Shown in pieces: positions 33,602 through 42,899 of a stretch of DNA of 64,000 nt (its first letter is position 1; every line of letters starts with the position of its first letter). The DNA comes from Candidatus Polarisedimenticolaceae bacterium (GTDB taxonomy: Bacteria; Acidobacteriota; Polarisedimenticolia; Polarisedimenticolales; DASRJG01). Where the stretch lies: assembly GCA_036376135.1 (NCBI GenBank), contig DASVAW010000019.1, positions 1-64,000 on the forward strand. The letters run 5' to 3'. Under the pieces are notes generated by a model. It was not told the origin of the DNA. It did no database searches and worked only from the letters and a program-made list of their open reading frames with translations. The position numbers and the translations under genes were made by a program.

Positions 33602-34665
33602 CGGCTCCTCGGCTCCCCCTCGGGCCCGAGCCGCGCCGCGTCCTCGTCACGGGGAGCGCGGGGTATTTCGGCGGAGTCCTCGCGACGTGGCTCGCCGACC
33701 GAAGGATCAAGGTCGTGGGCCTCGATCGTCTCCTTCCCCCGGAGCCCGATCCCCGGATCGTCACGGTCCGCGCGGATCTTCGGGACGCCGACGCCGTCCT
33801 CGACGCGTTCGCGAAGGAGGGGCCGTTCGACGCGGTTTTCCACTGCGCGGCGCTCATGGGGCACGAGAAACCGGACCCCGAGGATCTCTGGGACTCGAAC
33901 GTGGAGGGGACCCGCAACGTCGCCCTCGCCGCGATCGCGCACGGCGTCCGCAAGCTCGTCTACACCTCGACGATCTGCGTTTTCGGGCGCGAATATCCGC
34001 ACCTCGTGACGGAGGACGAGCCGGTCTGCCCCATCGAGCCCTACGGGAAGTCGAAGCTCGAAGGGGAGCGGGTGCTCCAGTCGCTGGCCGACCGCCTCGA
34101 TGCCGACGCCATCCGGTGCCCGACGATCGTCTCGGCGGGACGCCTCGGCCTGCTTTCGATCCTCTTCGAGTTCGTGGAGGAGGGTCGCCGCGTCTACCTC
34201 GTGGGCGACGGCTCCAACCGTTACGGTTTCGTGTACGCCCCCGATCTCTGCGAGGCGTGCCTGCTGGCGTCGCGGGCGCCCGGATCCCACGTTTACCACG
34301 TGGGAAGCGATCGGGTGAAGACGCTGCGCGAGGTCTACCAGGCGGTGATCGACGAGGCCGGGTCGCGGTCGCGCCTGTTCAGCCTCCCCGAGGGCCCCGC
34401 GATCGGAACGTTGAAGCTGCTCTTCAAGCTCGGCCTCTCCCCGCTCGGCCCCTACCACGCGAGGCTGATCAACGGCACCTTCGTCTTCGACACGACGCGC
34501 CTGCGGTCCCAACTCGGCTGGAAGCCGACCCTGGCCAACGACGAGATGCTGCGGGAGGCGTACCGCCATTACGCCGAACACAGGCCGGGAAGGGCCGAGG
34601 GGCTCGCGGCCCACCGCCAGACGGCGAAGATGGGCGTCCTGAGACTCGTGAAGTGGCTGTCCTGA
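33598..34665 (+). CDS. NAD-dependent epimerase/dehydratase (extended SDR)
   Basis: A 355-residue sugar-nucleotide SDR. VLVTGSAGYFGGVLATWLAD has the GxxGxxG motif, VFHCAALMGHEKPDPE and NVEGTRNVALAAI follow, KLVYTSTICVFG supplies Ser/Thr and YGKSK the YxxxK pair. GSNRYGFVYAPDLCEACLLA matches the substrate region. Likely a nucleotide-sugar 4-epimerase or dehydratase. GTG start in a GTGA overlap; ends in an overlap with the next membrane protein. Confidence 0.87.
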   Translation: MTAPRLPLGPEPRRVLVTGSAGYFGGVLATWLADRRIKVVGLDRLLPPEPDPRIVTVRADLRDADAVLDAFAKEGPFDAVFHCAALMGHEKPDPEDLWDSNVEGTRNVALAAIAHGVRKLVYTSTICVFGREYPHLVTEDEPVCPIEPYGKSKLEGERVLQSLADRLDADAIRCPTIVSAGRLGLLSILFEFVEEGRRVYLVGDGSNRYGFVYAPDLCEACLLASRAPGSHVYHVGSDRVKTLREVYQAVIDEAGSRSRLFSLPEGPAIGTLKLLFKLGLSPLGPYHARLINGTFVFDTTRLRSQLGWKPTLANDEMLREAYRHYAEHRPGRAEGLAAHRQTAKMGVLRLVKWLS

Positions 34666-36128
34666 GGCTCGCCTTCGCCACGCTGCTCGCCCTGTCGCTC
34701 GCCGCCTTCGCCGCGATCGCCGGGCGTACCCTCCTCTACCCGCACGAGGTCGTCGTCTCCGAAGGGGCGGTCCGCCTCGCGACGGAGACCTGGGCGCACG
34801 GCCGGGACCTGTGGGCGCCCGACCGCCTCACGGACGCCCCGTTCGCGATCGCGCACTACACCCCGCTCTACTACCTGTTCACGCGCGCCGTCCAGACGGT
34901 GACCGGCGAGGGGTTCCTCGCGGGGCGGCTCGTCTCCGTCCTCTTCACGGTCCTCACGGCCTGCGCGGCGGGCTGGATCGCGCGCCGCGAGACCGGACGG
35001 ACCTGGGCCGGGTTCATCGCGGGCTCGGTCTGGTTGTCCTTCTACGCGGTCGCGTTCTGGGGGACCGCCCACCGGGTGGACGCGCCGGGGATCTTCTTCG
35101 AGGCGGTGGGCATCGGCACGTATCTCGCCGCGCGGCGGGCGGGACGGGACGGGTACGGCGCGATCCCGTGGTTCGTCGCGGCCTGGTGCGTCAAGCAGGT
35201 GATGTTCGTCGGTCTCGTCGCGGTGCTCCTGGACGTCGCGCTCGACCGCAACCGCGGCCCCCTTCGCGCCGCGCGGTACGCGGCCCTGGCGTGGGGCCCG
35301 ATCCTCGCGCTGTTCGGCCTGTGGACCTGGTGGAGCGACGGCGGATTCTGGAGCGCGACGGTCCTGGGGACGGTCAGCAAGGACGCGGACACCCCGTGGG
35401 TCGTCGTCTCCAACGCCGAGCGTTTCTTCGGCTCGCCGTGGAGCCTCGCCACGTTCCTCGCGGGAATCGCGGCGGCGGTGTTCTTCCCGCGCAGGAACTT
35501 CCTGGGCGTCTACCTTCTCACCGGAATCGTCCTGGCCATCGTCACCGACGCGAACTTCCCCCGCTTCTTCCCGCCGGCGCTCGCCGCGGCGATCCTCGTC
35601 GCGATCCTGCTCGTGGACCTCGAGGCGCACCCGAAGGCGAACGAGTTCGCGCTGGCCTCGCTCTCCCTCGTGTTGTTCGCCCACCTGGGCTGGGAGATGC
35701 GCCCGCTCTTCCGCGAGCGCGCGTTGAACCTCACCCCGTCCAACACGCGCCTCGACGCCGCGGCGTGGCTTCGCGCGAAGGTGCCGGAGGGGCGACCGGT
35801 CCTCGCCCAGGACGTCGGCATGTTGCTTTCGGCCGAACGCCCGGTCACCGTCGCCGACCCGCTCGTCTACTCGATCCTCGTCGGCAACGGCGCGTGGGAT
35901 CCCGAGGTCCTCGCCAAGGGGATTCGCGAGGGGGCCTACGGCGCCGTCGTGCTGAACCGTCCCCTCGAGGAGCTCAACGACCGCGAGTGGACGACCCTCT
36001 GGATCTCGGGCCCCGCGCGGCGCGCGCTCGCCGAGCGCTACCGCCTCCTCGACACGTTCACGATCGGCCAGTCGTGGGTCTTCCTCGAGCCGACCCGTTA
36101 CCTCTACGTTCCGAAGGAGGCCCCGTGA
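34653..36128 (+). CDS. Multi-spanning GT-C type membrane glycosyltransferase
   Basis: A 491-residue membrane protein with about ten helices. First loop: YPHEVVVSEGAVRLATETW with E37 as the acidic position, then FAIAHYTPLYYLFTRAVQ, a common GT-C second motif. A short C-terminal soluble part has LDAAAWLRAKVPEGRPVLAQ. Two starts are possible: GTG at 34653 (13-base overlap with the epimerase) or CTG at 34662, which would form a four-base CTGA overlap. I give the canonical GTG. Confidence 0.76.
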   Translation: MAVLRLAFATLLALSLAAFAAIAGRTLLYPHEVVVSEGAVRLATETWAHGRDLWAPDRLTDAPFAIAHYTPLYYLFTRAVQTVTGEGFLAGRLVSVLFTVLTACAAGWIARRETGRTWAGFIAGSVWLSFYAVAFWGTAHRVDAPGIFFEAVGIGTYLAARRAGRDGYGAIPWFVAAWCVKQVMFVGLVAVLLDVALDRNRGPLRAARYAALAWGPILALFGLWTWWSDGGFWSATVLGTVSKDADTPWVVVSNAERFFGSPWSLATFLAGIAAAVFFPRRNFLGVYLLTGIVLAIVTDANFPRFFPPALAAAILVAILLVDLEAHPKANEFALASLSLVLFAHLGWEMRPLFRERALNLTPSNTRLDAAAWLRAKVPEGRPVLAQDVGMLLSAERPVTVADPLVYSILVGNGAWDPEVLAKGIREGAYGAVVLNRPLEELNDREWTTLWISGPARRALAERYRLLDTFTIGQSWVFLEPTRYLYVPKEAP

Positions 36129-37597
36129 CCGCCCCCCGCGTCGTCGTGCTCGGCGCCGGCCCGGCCGGGCTCACCGCCGCCTACGCCCTCGCCAAGCGGG
36201 GAATCGCGGTGACGGTGCTCGAGGCCGACCCCGAGTACGTGGGCGGGATCTCGCGAACGATCCGGTACAAGGGGTTCTACTTCGACATCGGCGGGCACCG
36301 GTTCTTCTCGAAGTCGAAGGCGGTCGAGGACCTCTGGACCGAGATCCTCGGCGACGACTTCCTCGAGCGTCCCCGCTCGTCGCGGATCTACTACGGCGGG
36401 AAGTTCTTCTCCTACCCCCTCAAGGCGGGGGAGGCCCTCTCGAATCTCGGTGTCCTCGAAGCGGTCCGATGCGTCGCCTCGTACGGGCTCGCGCGCCTGA
36501 TGCCGCACCCGTCGCCGAAGAGCTTCGAGGATTGGGTCGTCAACCAGTTCGGCCGGCGCCTGTTCGAGATCTTCTTCAAGACGTACACCGAGAAGGTCTG
36601 GGGGATGCCCTGCAGCGAGATCTCGGCCGACTGGGCCGCGCAGCGGATCAAGGGCCTGTCGCTGTGGACCGCGGTGCAGAACGCGTTGTTCCCGCGCCGC
36701 GAGCCGAAGGACCGCACCGCGGTGATCAAGACGCTCATCGACTCGTTCCGCTATCCGCGCCTGGGCCCCGGGATGATGTGGGAAGCCGCCGCCACGAAGG
36801 TAAAGGCGATGGGGGGCGCCGTGCTCCTCGGCCGGCACGCGACGTCCCTCGCGTGGGATGCGGCGTCCGCGACGTGGACGGTGGCTTGCGGCGAGGAGCG
36901 GTTCCGCGGCACGCACGTGATCTCGTCCGCTCCGATCCGGGAGCTTTTCGCCGGACTGACGCCCGCGCCCGGGCCGCTGGCCGCGAAGGCCGCGGCGGCG
37001 CTGCGTTACCGCGACTTCATCACGGTCGCCCTCATCCTGAAGGAACGCGACGCCTTCGACGACAACTGGATCTACATCCACGACCCCGGGGTGAAGGTCG
37101 GCAGGGTGCAGAACTTCAAGTCCTGGTCCCCTCAGATGGTCCCCGACCCCTCCCTCGCCTGCTACGGCCTCGAGTACTTCTGCTTCGAGGGGGACGGGAC
37201 CTGGACCTCCGCCGACGCCGACCTGATCGCGCTCGCGACGCGGGAGCTGATCCAGCTCGGCCTCGCGCAGCCGGGGGACGTGGTGGACGGCTGCGTCGTC
37301 CGCCAGCGGAAGGCCTACCCGGTGTACGACGACGCCTACGCCGCGAACGTGGCGACGGTCCGCGAGGCGATCGCGCGGGACTACCCGAACCTCCACCTCG
37401 TCGGCCGCAACGGGATGCACAAGTACAACAACCAGGACCACGCGATGATGACGGCGCTGCTCACCGTCGAGAACATCGTCGCGGGACGCGAGACCTGGGA
37501 CGTCTGGCGCGTGAACCAGGACGCCGAGTACCACGAGGAAGGCGAGGCGGGAGGCGAGACGGGGCTCCGTTCGGTCCCCGGGCGCGTCAAGGCCTGA
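36125..37597 (+). CDS. FAD-dependent oxidoreductase, UDP-galactopyranose-mutase/amine-oxidase-like
   Basis: A 490-residue flavoprotein. VVVLGAGPAGLTAAYALAKR is the Rossmann FAD motif; VTVLEADPEYVGGISRTIRY, YFDIGGHRFFSKSKAVEDLW and YYGGKFFSYPLKAGEALSNL are the NAD(P)-binding amine-oxidase pattern resembling UDP-galactopyranose mutases and protoporphyrinogen-oxidase-like proteins. The C-terminus has YPVYDDAYAANVATVREAIA and LVGRNGMHKYNNQDHAM. In a glycan operon a mutase-like role (pyranose/furanose) is plausible, but a desaturase/oxidase role is not excluded. GTG start in a GTGA overlap; tail overlaps the convergent gene by 11 bases. Confidence 0.82.
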   Translation: MTAPRVVVLGAGPAGLTAAYALAKRGIAVTVLEADPEYVGGISRTIRYKGFYFDIGGHRFFSKSKAVEDLWTEILGDDFLERPRSSRIYYGGKFFSYPLKAGEALSNLGVLEAVRCVASYGLARLMPHPSPKSFEDWVVNQFGRRLFEIFFKTYTEKVWGMPCSEISADWAAQRIKGLSLWTAVQNALFPRREPKDRTAVIKTLIDSFRYPRLGPGMMWEAAATKVKAMGGAVLLGRHATSLAWDAASATWTVACGEERFRGTHVISSAPIRELFAGLTPAPGPLAAKAAAALRYRDFITVALILKERDAFDDNWIYIHDPGVKVGRVQNFKSWSPQMVPDPSLACYGLEYFCFEGDGTWTSADADLIALATRELIQLGLAQPGDVVDGCVVRQRKAYPVYDDAYAANVATVREAIARDYPNLHLVGRNGMHKYNNQDHAMMTALLTVENIVAGRETWDVWRVNQDAEYHEEGEAGGETGLRSVPGRVKA

Positions 37598-39254
37598 TCT
37601 TCATCACCGCCCAGTTCTCGGTCGCCCCCGGGACCTCGCGGACGGCGATCCCCGGCCTGCGCGAGAGCTTCCACATCACCTCGCCGAACCCGCCCGGCTC
37701 CCGCGGAGGCTCCTCCGGCCGGGACGGGTCCCATCCTTCGAGCCAGTCGCGGTCCATCAGCACGTGGTCGATCGGGGAATCGGCGATCCACCGGTCCACC
37801 TCCCCGTCGCGGATCGCCGCGTAGAGCGTGGCGTTGTTGATGAGGCCGTCGAGGTTCACCACCTTCCGGCCGGAGAACCAGCCGAGCTTCCCCGCGTCGC
37901 GGGCGCCGAGCACGGCGTCGGCGGGAAGGGTGCGGCGGATCCAGCCGTACACGAACCGGTCCGCGACCGCCCCGTCCCCCGCCCCCACCGCGTCGCCCGC
38001 GCGGATCGACTCACCCGCGAGGTGCGCGACCAGCGCCGCGAGCACGAAGGCCCCCACGGTCACCCTCGCCGGGCGCAGGCGGACGACCGCGTCGAACGCA
38101 GGCCCCGCGGCGGCGGCGAGCGCCGCAGCGAGGGCGAGCGCCTCGGGCATGAAGTAGTAGAGGCGATACCGCGCCTCCCCCGGCGTCCACAACCAGGCAC
38201 CGTAGGCGGCGAGGTGGATCGCCCCGCCGACCAGCAGCCAGCCTACGGCGTCCCCGACGCGCGGGCGGAACCGGCGGCGCGCCGAAAGAGCCGCGGGGAC
38301 GGCCACAGCGCCGACGAGGAGGATCGCGACCGCCGCACGCCGCCCCTTCAGCCCGGACTCGAGGGACGCGGCGCCGCGCACCGCGCCCGCGCCGAGCTCG
38401 CGCGGGATGTCGAGGACCGCGTGGCGCGCGCGGCGCTTCACCCAGGCGGCCGAAGCGGCGCCGCCGAGCTGCGTCCGCTCCTTCGCCGCCTCGAGCGCGA
38501 CGATCCTCCCGCTGACCGGCACGGGGCTTCCGAAAGCGGCCGCGTTCCAGGCGAGCACCGGCCCCGCGACGACCGTCGCCGCGGCCGCCATCACCACGAC
38601 CGGCATCACGCGCCGCGTCAGCGCGAACAGCAGGACCGCCGAGCCGACGGCGAACGCCCCGCCGTCGAGCCGGGCGAGCACGACCGCTCCGAGGAGCAGC
38701 CCGAACAGCGCCAGAGCGGATTTCGGGGGGAACCGCCCGGGGACGTCGCGCTCGGCGAGCATCCGTTCCCAGGCCCCCGCCCCGAGCGCGAGCCCCAGCG
38801 CGTAGAGCGGGGTCTCGAGCCCGTTGGGCCGCGCGAGCCCGATCGCGATCCAGGGGTGGAGCGCGAAGATCGCGGCGCCGAGCATAGCCCCCGAAGGCCC
38901 CGTGCGCGGGCGCAGCGCCCACGCCAGCGCGAGCGGCACCGCCGCCGCGATCAGGAACCACAACGCCGCGAAGGCGCGGACCGCGCGCCCGGGGTCGTCC
39001 CAAAGCCCCGCGAGGGGGACGATCAGGCCGCACCAGAGCGGATGGTAGCCGTTGGTCGCATGGAGCCCGTCGAAGGTGCTCCCCGACCCGGCGGCGAGGT
39101 TCCGCGCGACCCCGAAGTAGTAGTAGGCGTCGTCGTAGAAGAGGAACGCGAGGCGCTCCTCGGGGCCGAGCAGGTGCCAGACGCCCAGCGCGAGGATCGT
39201 CCCCACGATCCCCGCCAGCCCCAACCCGAAGGCCCACCCGGAACGTTCGTGCAT
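37587..39254 (-). CDS. Multi-spanning GT-C type membrane glycosyltransferase
   Basis: A 555-residue membrane protein. After the first helix the loop AFLFYDDAYYYFGVARNLAA holds the DD motif (D41-D42), then GLHATNGYHPLWCGLIVP, the layout of actinobacterial arabinofuranosyltransferase-like GT-C proteins. About ten helices and a C-terminal soluble part (FVYGWIRRTLPADAVLGARD) follow. Single-gene unit, divergent from the sulfatase-like gene with start codons 27 bases apart. Confidence 0.8.
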   Translation of the reverse strand: MHERSGWAFGLGLAGIVGTILALGVWHLLGPEERLAFLFYDDAYYYFGVARNLAAGSGSTFDGLHATNGYHPLWCGLIVPLAGLWDDPGRAVRAFAALWFLIAAAVPLALAWALRPRTGPSGAMLGAAIFALHPWIAIGLARPNGLETPLYALGLALGAGAWERMLAERDVPGRFPPKSALALFGLLLGAVVLARLDGGAFAVGSAVLLFALTRRVMPVVVMAAAATVVAGPVLAWNAAAFGSPVPVSGRIVALEAAKERTQLGGAASAAWVKRRARHAVLDIPRELGAGAVRGAASLESGLKGRRAAVAILLVGAVAVPAALSARRRFRPRVGDAVGWLLVGGAIHLAAYGAWLWTPGEARYRLYYFMPEALALAAALAAAAGPAFDAVVRLRPARVTVGAFVLAALVAHLAGESIRAGDAVGAGDGAVADRFVYGWIRRTLPADAVLGARDAGKLGWFSGRKVVNLDGLINNATLYAAIRDGEVDRWIADSPIDHVLMDRDWLEGWDPSRPEEPPREPGGFGEVMWKLSRRPGIAVREVPGATENWAVMKIRP

Positions 39255-39263
39255 CGCCGGCGA

Positions 39264-39273
39264 ATGTTACGCT
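39264..39273. promoter_or_regulatory. Overlapping divergent -10 elements
   Basis: Minus strand TAACAT (39269-39264) ends nine bases before the ATG at 39254. Plus strand TACGCT (39268-39273) ends eight bases before the ATG at 39282. The two overlap by two bases. Both are only TANNNT-level matches without a -35, but the spacing repeats that at other divergent starts here. Confidence 0.35.
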
Positions 39274-39281
39274 CCGCGGCC

Positions 39282-41312
39282 ATGGACAGACTCGCCTGGT
39301 TCGCGTGCGGTGCCGCGCCGTTCCTTCTGGCGTCGCTCGTGGGGCTGCTGCGCACGCTCCAGAGCGCGGGGTCCGCGCGCCCCTGGATCGCCCGTTTCGC
39401 CGGAGGGGTCGCGATGCTCGAGATCGCGATCGGCGCCCTCGTCGGGGCGGCGTTCGTCACGTGGCTCGCCCCGCGCGACCGACGCCTGGCGGCGGCGGCG
39501 CTCTCGGCGGGGGTCGCGGCGGCGCTGGGCGCGTTGATCCTGCTCGCGGACGGATTGCCTCCCCTCCCCGAGGCCTCGGCAACGACGGCGATCGGCGTCG
39601 CGCTGGCGGTCGGACTCGCGGTCGGGTTCGCGCGGACGCTCCCGGGCGGAGCGCCCGACCCCGCCCGCGCGACCCTGCTCCCGGCCGGGATCGTCCTCGC
39701 CGCGGCGGGATCCCGCTTCGTGATGCGTGCGCTCGACGTTCCGCCCGGCTCGGCGGGAGGACTCGCGGTCGTCACCGGCGTCGTCGCGCTCGCGGCGGCT
39801 GCGGCGCTGGCGGCCGGGCGCCCGGCGGTCCTCGGGCGCCCCGCGGTCGTCTGCGTCCTGGCGATCCCCGCGGTCGCCGCGGGAGCGGCGATCACGCTCG
39901 GACGCCCCATGGACGCCGCGCTTCCGCGGATCGCTTCGTCGACTTTGCCGGACGTGCTCGTCGTCGTGCTCGACACGCTGCGCGCCGACCACGTTCCCGC
40001 CGCGGCGGGCTCCCCCTTCCCCACGCCCCACCTGGCGCGCCTCGCGAAGGACGGCGCGCGGTTCACCTCGATGACTTCGACGTCGTGCTGGACCCTCCCC
40101 GCGCACGCGTCGCTGTTCACCGGCCTCAACCCGCTCGCGCACGGCGCGGGGTGGGAACGCGGAGGGCTGAAGGACGGGCCCCCGACCCTCGCCGAGCGGC
40201 TGCGCGACGCGGGATGGCGGACGGCGGGGTTCTCGGCGAACCCTTGGGTGTCGCGGGAGCTCGGTCTCGACCGGGGGTTCGAGACCTTCGTCGAGGCGGA
40301 CGCGTCGCGTGCCCCCCGCCCCCCGTGGCCGGTCCGGTTCTTCCCGTCCCTGTTCGCGCGCGCGGAGGGGGCGCTGCTCTTCGAGGACAAACGCGGCCGC
40401 CAGCTCACGAGCGAGCTCCTGCGCTGGCTGGCACGGGGGGACGGACGCCCGGCGTTCGCGTTCTTGAACCTGCTCGAGCCTCACCTCCCCTACGACCCGC
40501 CGACCCGTTACCGCGCGGCCCTCGCCGGGGACGGGTGGACCGCCCGGGAGCTCGAAGCGATCCCTCAGGATCGTCTCGAGGATCTCCTTCCCGATCGCCG
40601 TCGCCCCCCGCGGGAGATCGAAGGACTGCGACGGCTCTACGCCGCGGAGGTCGCCTACGCGGACGCGCTGCTCGGCCGGATCATCGTCGCCCTCGAGCGC
40701 TCCGGGCGGCTCGACCGGACGCTGATCGTGATCGTTTCCGATCACGGCGAGAACCTCGGCGACCACCCGCCCCTCGATCACCAACTCGGGTTGTGGGACT
40801 CCCTCGTGCGTGTTCCCGCGATCCTGCGGCTTCCCGCGGCGATCGCGGAGGGGACGGTGCGCCGGGACTCCGCGAGCCTCGAGGACGTCCCCGGGTGGGT
40901 CGAACGCTTCGCCGGCCTCCCGCAGACGTTTCCCGGCGAGCCGTGGGATCGGAGCGAGCGCACGTACACCCTCGCGGTGTACGACCGCCCGTTGCCGATC
41001 CTCGAGCAGATCCGCGCGAGCCTGAAGATCGACCCCGCTCCGTGGGACCGCCGGCTGTACATGCTGAGGGACTCCGACCGGAAGTGGATCTTCGCCGGCG
41101 ACGGCCGGCACCAGGCGTTCGACCTCGCCGCCGATCCCGGCGAAGCGCGCAACCTCGCCGAGGGCGGCGGCCCTCCCGCCGCGTTCCGCGCGCTCGAGGA
41201 CGCGCTCGCGCGCCTGCTCGCGAGTTACGGATCGCCCGCGGCCCCCGCGCAGGCACCTCCGCTCGACGACGAGACGCTCCGACGCCTGCGCAGCCTGGGG
41301 TACCTCCCGTAA
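39282..41312 (+). CDS. Membrane-anchored alkaline-phosphatase/sulfatase-superfamily protein with Thr nucleophile position
   Basis: A 676-residue protein: six or so hydrophobic helices over the first 215 residues, then an alkaline-phosphatase-superfamily domain. Metal motifs: DVLVVVLDTLRADHV at the start and IVIVSDHGENLGDH later. The site corresponding to the sulfatase CxPxR...TG motif reads TLPAHASLFTG (T271), so the nucleophile is Thr and the Arg is His. That favours phosphoglycerol- or phosphoethanolamine-transferase-like chemistry, or an unmodified hydrolase, over a formylglycine sulfatase. An alternative ATG lies at 39264, but 39282 fits the upstream -10-like hexamer. Confidence 0.82.
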   Translation: MDRLAWFACGAAPFLLASLVGLLRTLQSAGSARPWIARFAGGVAMLEIAIGALVGAAFVTWLAPRDRRLAAAALSAGVAAALGALILLADGLPPLPEASATTAIGVALAVGLAVGFARTLPGGAPDPARATLLPAGIVLAAAGSRFVMRALDVPPGSAGGLAVVTGVVALAAAAALAAGRPAVLGRPAVVCVLAIPAVAAGAAITLGRPMDAALPRIASSTLPDVLVVVLDTLRADHVPAAAGSPFPTPHLARLAKDGARFTSMTSTSCWTLPAHASLFTGLNPLAHGAGWERGGLKDGPPTLAERLRDAGWRTAGFSANPWVSRELGLDRGFETFVEADASRAPRPPWPVRFFPSLFARAEGALLFEDKRGRQLTSELLRWLARGDGRPAFAFLNLLEPHLPYDPPTRYRAALAGDGWTARELEAIPQDRLEDLLPDRRRPPREIEGLRRLYAAEVAYADALLGRIIVALERSGRLDRTLIVIVSDHGENLGDHPPLDHQLGLWDSLVRVPAILRLPAAIAEGTVRRDSASLEDVPGWVERFAGLPQTFPGEPWDRSERTYTLAVYDRPLPILEQIRASLKIDPAPWDRRLYMLRDSDRKWIFAGDGRHQAFDLAADPGEARNLAEGGGPPAAFRALEDALARLLASYGSPAAPAQAPPLDDETLRRLRSLGYLP

Positions 41313-41325
41313 GGCGGGGCGGTCC

Positions 41326-42864
41326 CTACCGACGTTCCCAGACGATCATCCGGTCGCCGGTCCCGGCCTCGTACGCGATCGCGTACCCCGCGTCGAGGAA
41401 GGCCCGCAGGCGCGGGAACCGGTCGACGGCGTACGCGCCGTCGCCGAAGAGGTGGTCCTGAGAGGCGTCGACGATGAACCTCGGGCGCTCCTGCTCGAGA
41501 TCCGCGAGGAGGAGGTCCCAAGACCCCGGGACGATCCATGGGGTCGTGTCCTCGTGCGGGGCGACGCGCTCCCACGGGACGAGCCCGGTGAGGAACGTGC
41601 ACGTCACGAAGCGCGTGGCCGGGACCAGCCCGGAGTAGACGTAGAGGTGGGGCCGCTTGCCCCAGACGAACAGGCGATCTCCCCCGCGCGATCGGTCGCG
41701 CAGCCAGCCCGCCGTTTCGGCGGCAAGGCCGTCGCGACCGGGCCAGTAGACCGCCATCGTCAGGGCCTTGCTCCCCGACGCGCGCACGCGCGCGTTCGTC
41801 CGCTCGAACCCTCGGCCCCACGGGAGCCCCCAGGCCTGCGCGAGCAGCAGGGCCCCGACCGTGCCCGCCACGAGCTTCCGTCCCCTGCCGGGGACGCGGG
41901 AGACCATCCAACCCGCGAGCGCCGCCCAGAACGGCAGCGCCAGCGCGAAGTAGTGCGAGAAGAACCGCAGCCCCGGAAACATCGCGAGCGTGGCGGCCAG
42001 CGCGAGCGCGGCGACGATCGCCGGCGCCGGCTCCCGGCGGAATCGGGCCACCGCGAGGGCGATCCCCGCCCCGCCGGGGATCGACGCCGCGAGCACGGGG
42101 CGAAGGAAGTTCTCCCAGGCGGCGAGCGGGCTGCGGAGCATCCGCTCCGCGGTGACGTGCGTGGCGGCGACGTACACGTCGCGGTTGTAGTCCCAGACGC
42201 AGAAGCGGAACGCCTCCCACGCCCCCGCGCCGGCGTAAAGGGCGGCGACGGCGGCGACGGGCGCGGCGAAGCCGAGGGTCAGCCCCATCGCGCGGCGCGG
42301 TCGTCCCGCCAGGAGGTCGCAGGCCGCGAGCACGGCCCAGACCACCCCGGCGTTCTGCCGGCACAGCAGCGCCGCCGAGGCGAGGAGACCCGCGACGATC
42401 GCCCCCGCGGCTCCTCCCTCGCGCGTGCGAAGCCAGACGATCGTGGCCGCGGTCGCCGCGACGGCTGCGGGGAGCTCGGTGTTCGGGGTTCCGCCCACCG
42501 ACGGGAGGCAGGTGACGAAGACGAGCCCCGCGGCCACGGACGGCCACGTCCCGGCGCCGAGCTCGCGGGCGAGCGCACGGACGGCGAACGCCCCCGCCAT
42601 CGCGAGGGCGAGCCACGTGAGGAAGACGGCGAGGATCGGATACGGCCCGAACGTCGCCTCGAGGGCCTGGAACCCCGCCATGGCCAGCGGCCCCTTCTCG
42701 ATCCACGCGGCGACGTAGGGAAGCGCTCCCTCGGCGTGCGCGCGCGCCGCCGCGGACATGTAGAGGAGAACGTCGACGTCTCTGGCCTGCTCGGGGATCG
42801 TGGGGATGGCGACGGTCAGGACGGCGGCGGCGAGAAGAAGATCCGGTTTCCGTCGTTCGAGCAC
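41326..42864 (-). CDS. Multi-spanning GT-C type membrane glycosyltransferase
   Basis: A 512-residue membrane protein read from a GTG. The first loop IPEQARDVDVLLYMSAAARA (D29, D31) and PYVAAWIEKGPLAMAGF match the GT39/GT83-like start. GGTPNTELPAAVAATAATIV and a C-terminal soluble part (DRLFVWGKRPHLYVYSGLVP) follow. A TAGGGT hexamer ends seven bases before the start. Single-gene unit, convergent with the sulfatase-like gene (13-base gap) and divergent from the SGNH gene. Confidence 0.78.
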   Translation of the reverse strand: MLERRKPDLLLAAAVLTVAIPTIPEQARDVDVLLYMSAAARAHAEGALPYVAAWIEKGPLAMAGFQALEATFGPYPILAVFLTWLALAMAGAFAVRALARELGAGTWPSVAAGLVFVTCLPSVGGTPNTELPAAVAATAATIVWLRTREGGAAGAIVAGLLASAALLCRQNAGVVWAVLAACDLLAGRPRRAMGLTLGFAAPVAAVAALYAGAGAWEAFRFCVWDYNRDVYVAATHVTAERMLRSPLAAWENFLRPVLAASIPGGAGIALAVARFRREPAPAIVAALALAATLAMFPGLRFFSHYFALALPFWAALAGWMVSRVPGRGRKLVAGTVGALLLAQAWGLPWGRGFERTNARVRASGSKALTMAVYWPGRDGLAAETAGWLRDRSRGGDRLFVWGKRPHLYVYSGLVPATRFVTCTFLTGLVPWERVAPHEDTTPWIVPGSWDLLLADLEQERPRFIVDASQDHLFGDGAYAVDRFPRLRAFLDAGYAIAYEAGTGDRMIVWERR

Positions 42865-42871
42865 GACGCGA

Positions 42872-42893
42872 ACCCTATCACGATCGGTAGACT
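42872..42893. promoter_or_regulatory. Pair of divergent -10-like elements
   Basis: Minus strand TAGGGT (42877-42872) ends seven bases before the GTG at 42864. Plus strand TAGACT (42888-42893) ends six bases before the GTG at 42900. No ribosome sites precede either start; -35 matches are poor. Confidence 0.35.
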
Positions 42894-42899
42894 GGCACG

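Noticed and set aside
40086-40118. Cys269 as a sulfatase formylglycine site
   Set aside because: CWTLP does not fit CxPxR; the residue aligned with the catalytic position before the Pro and fixed TG spacing is Thr271.
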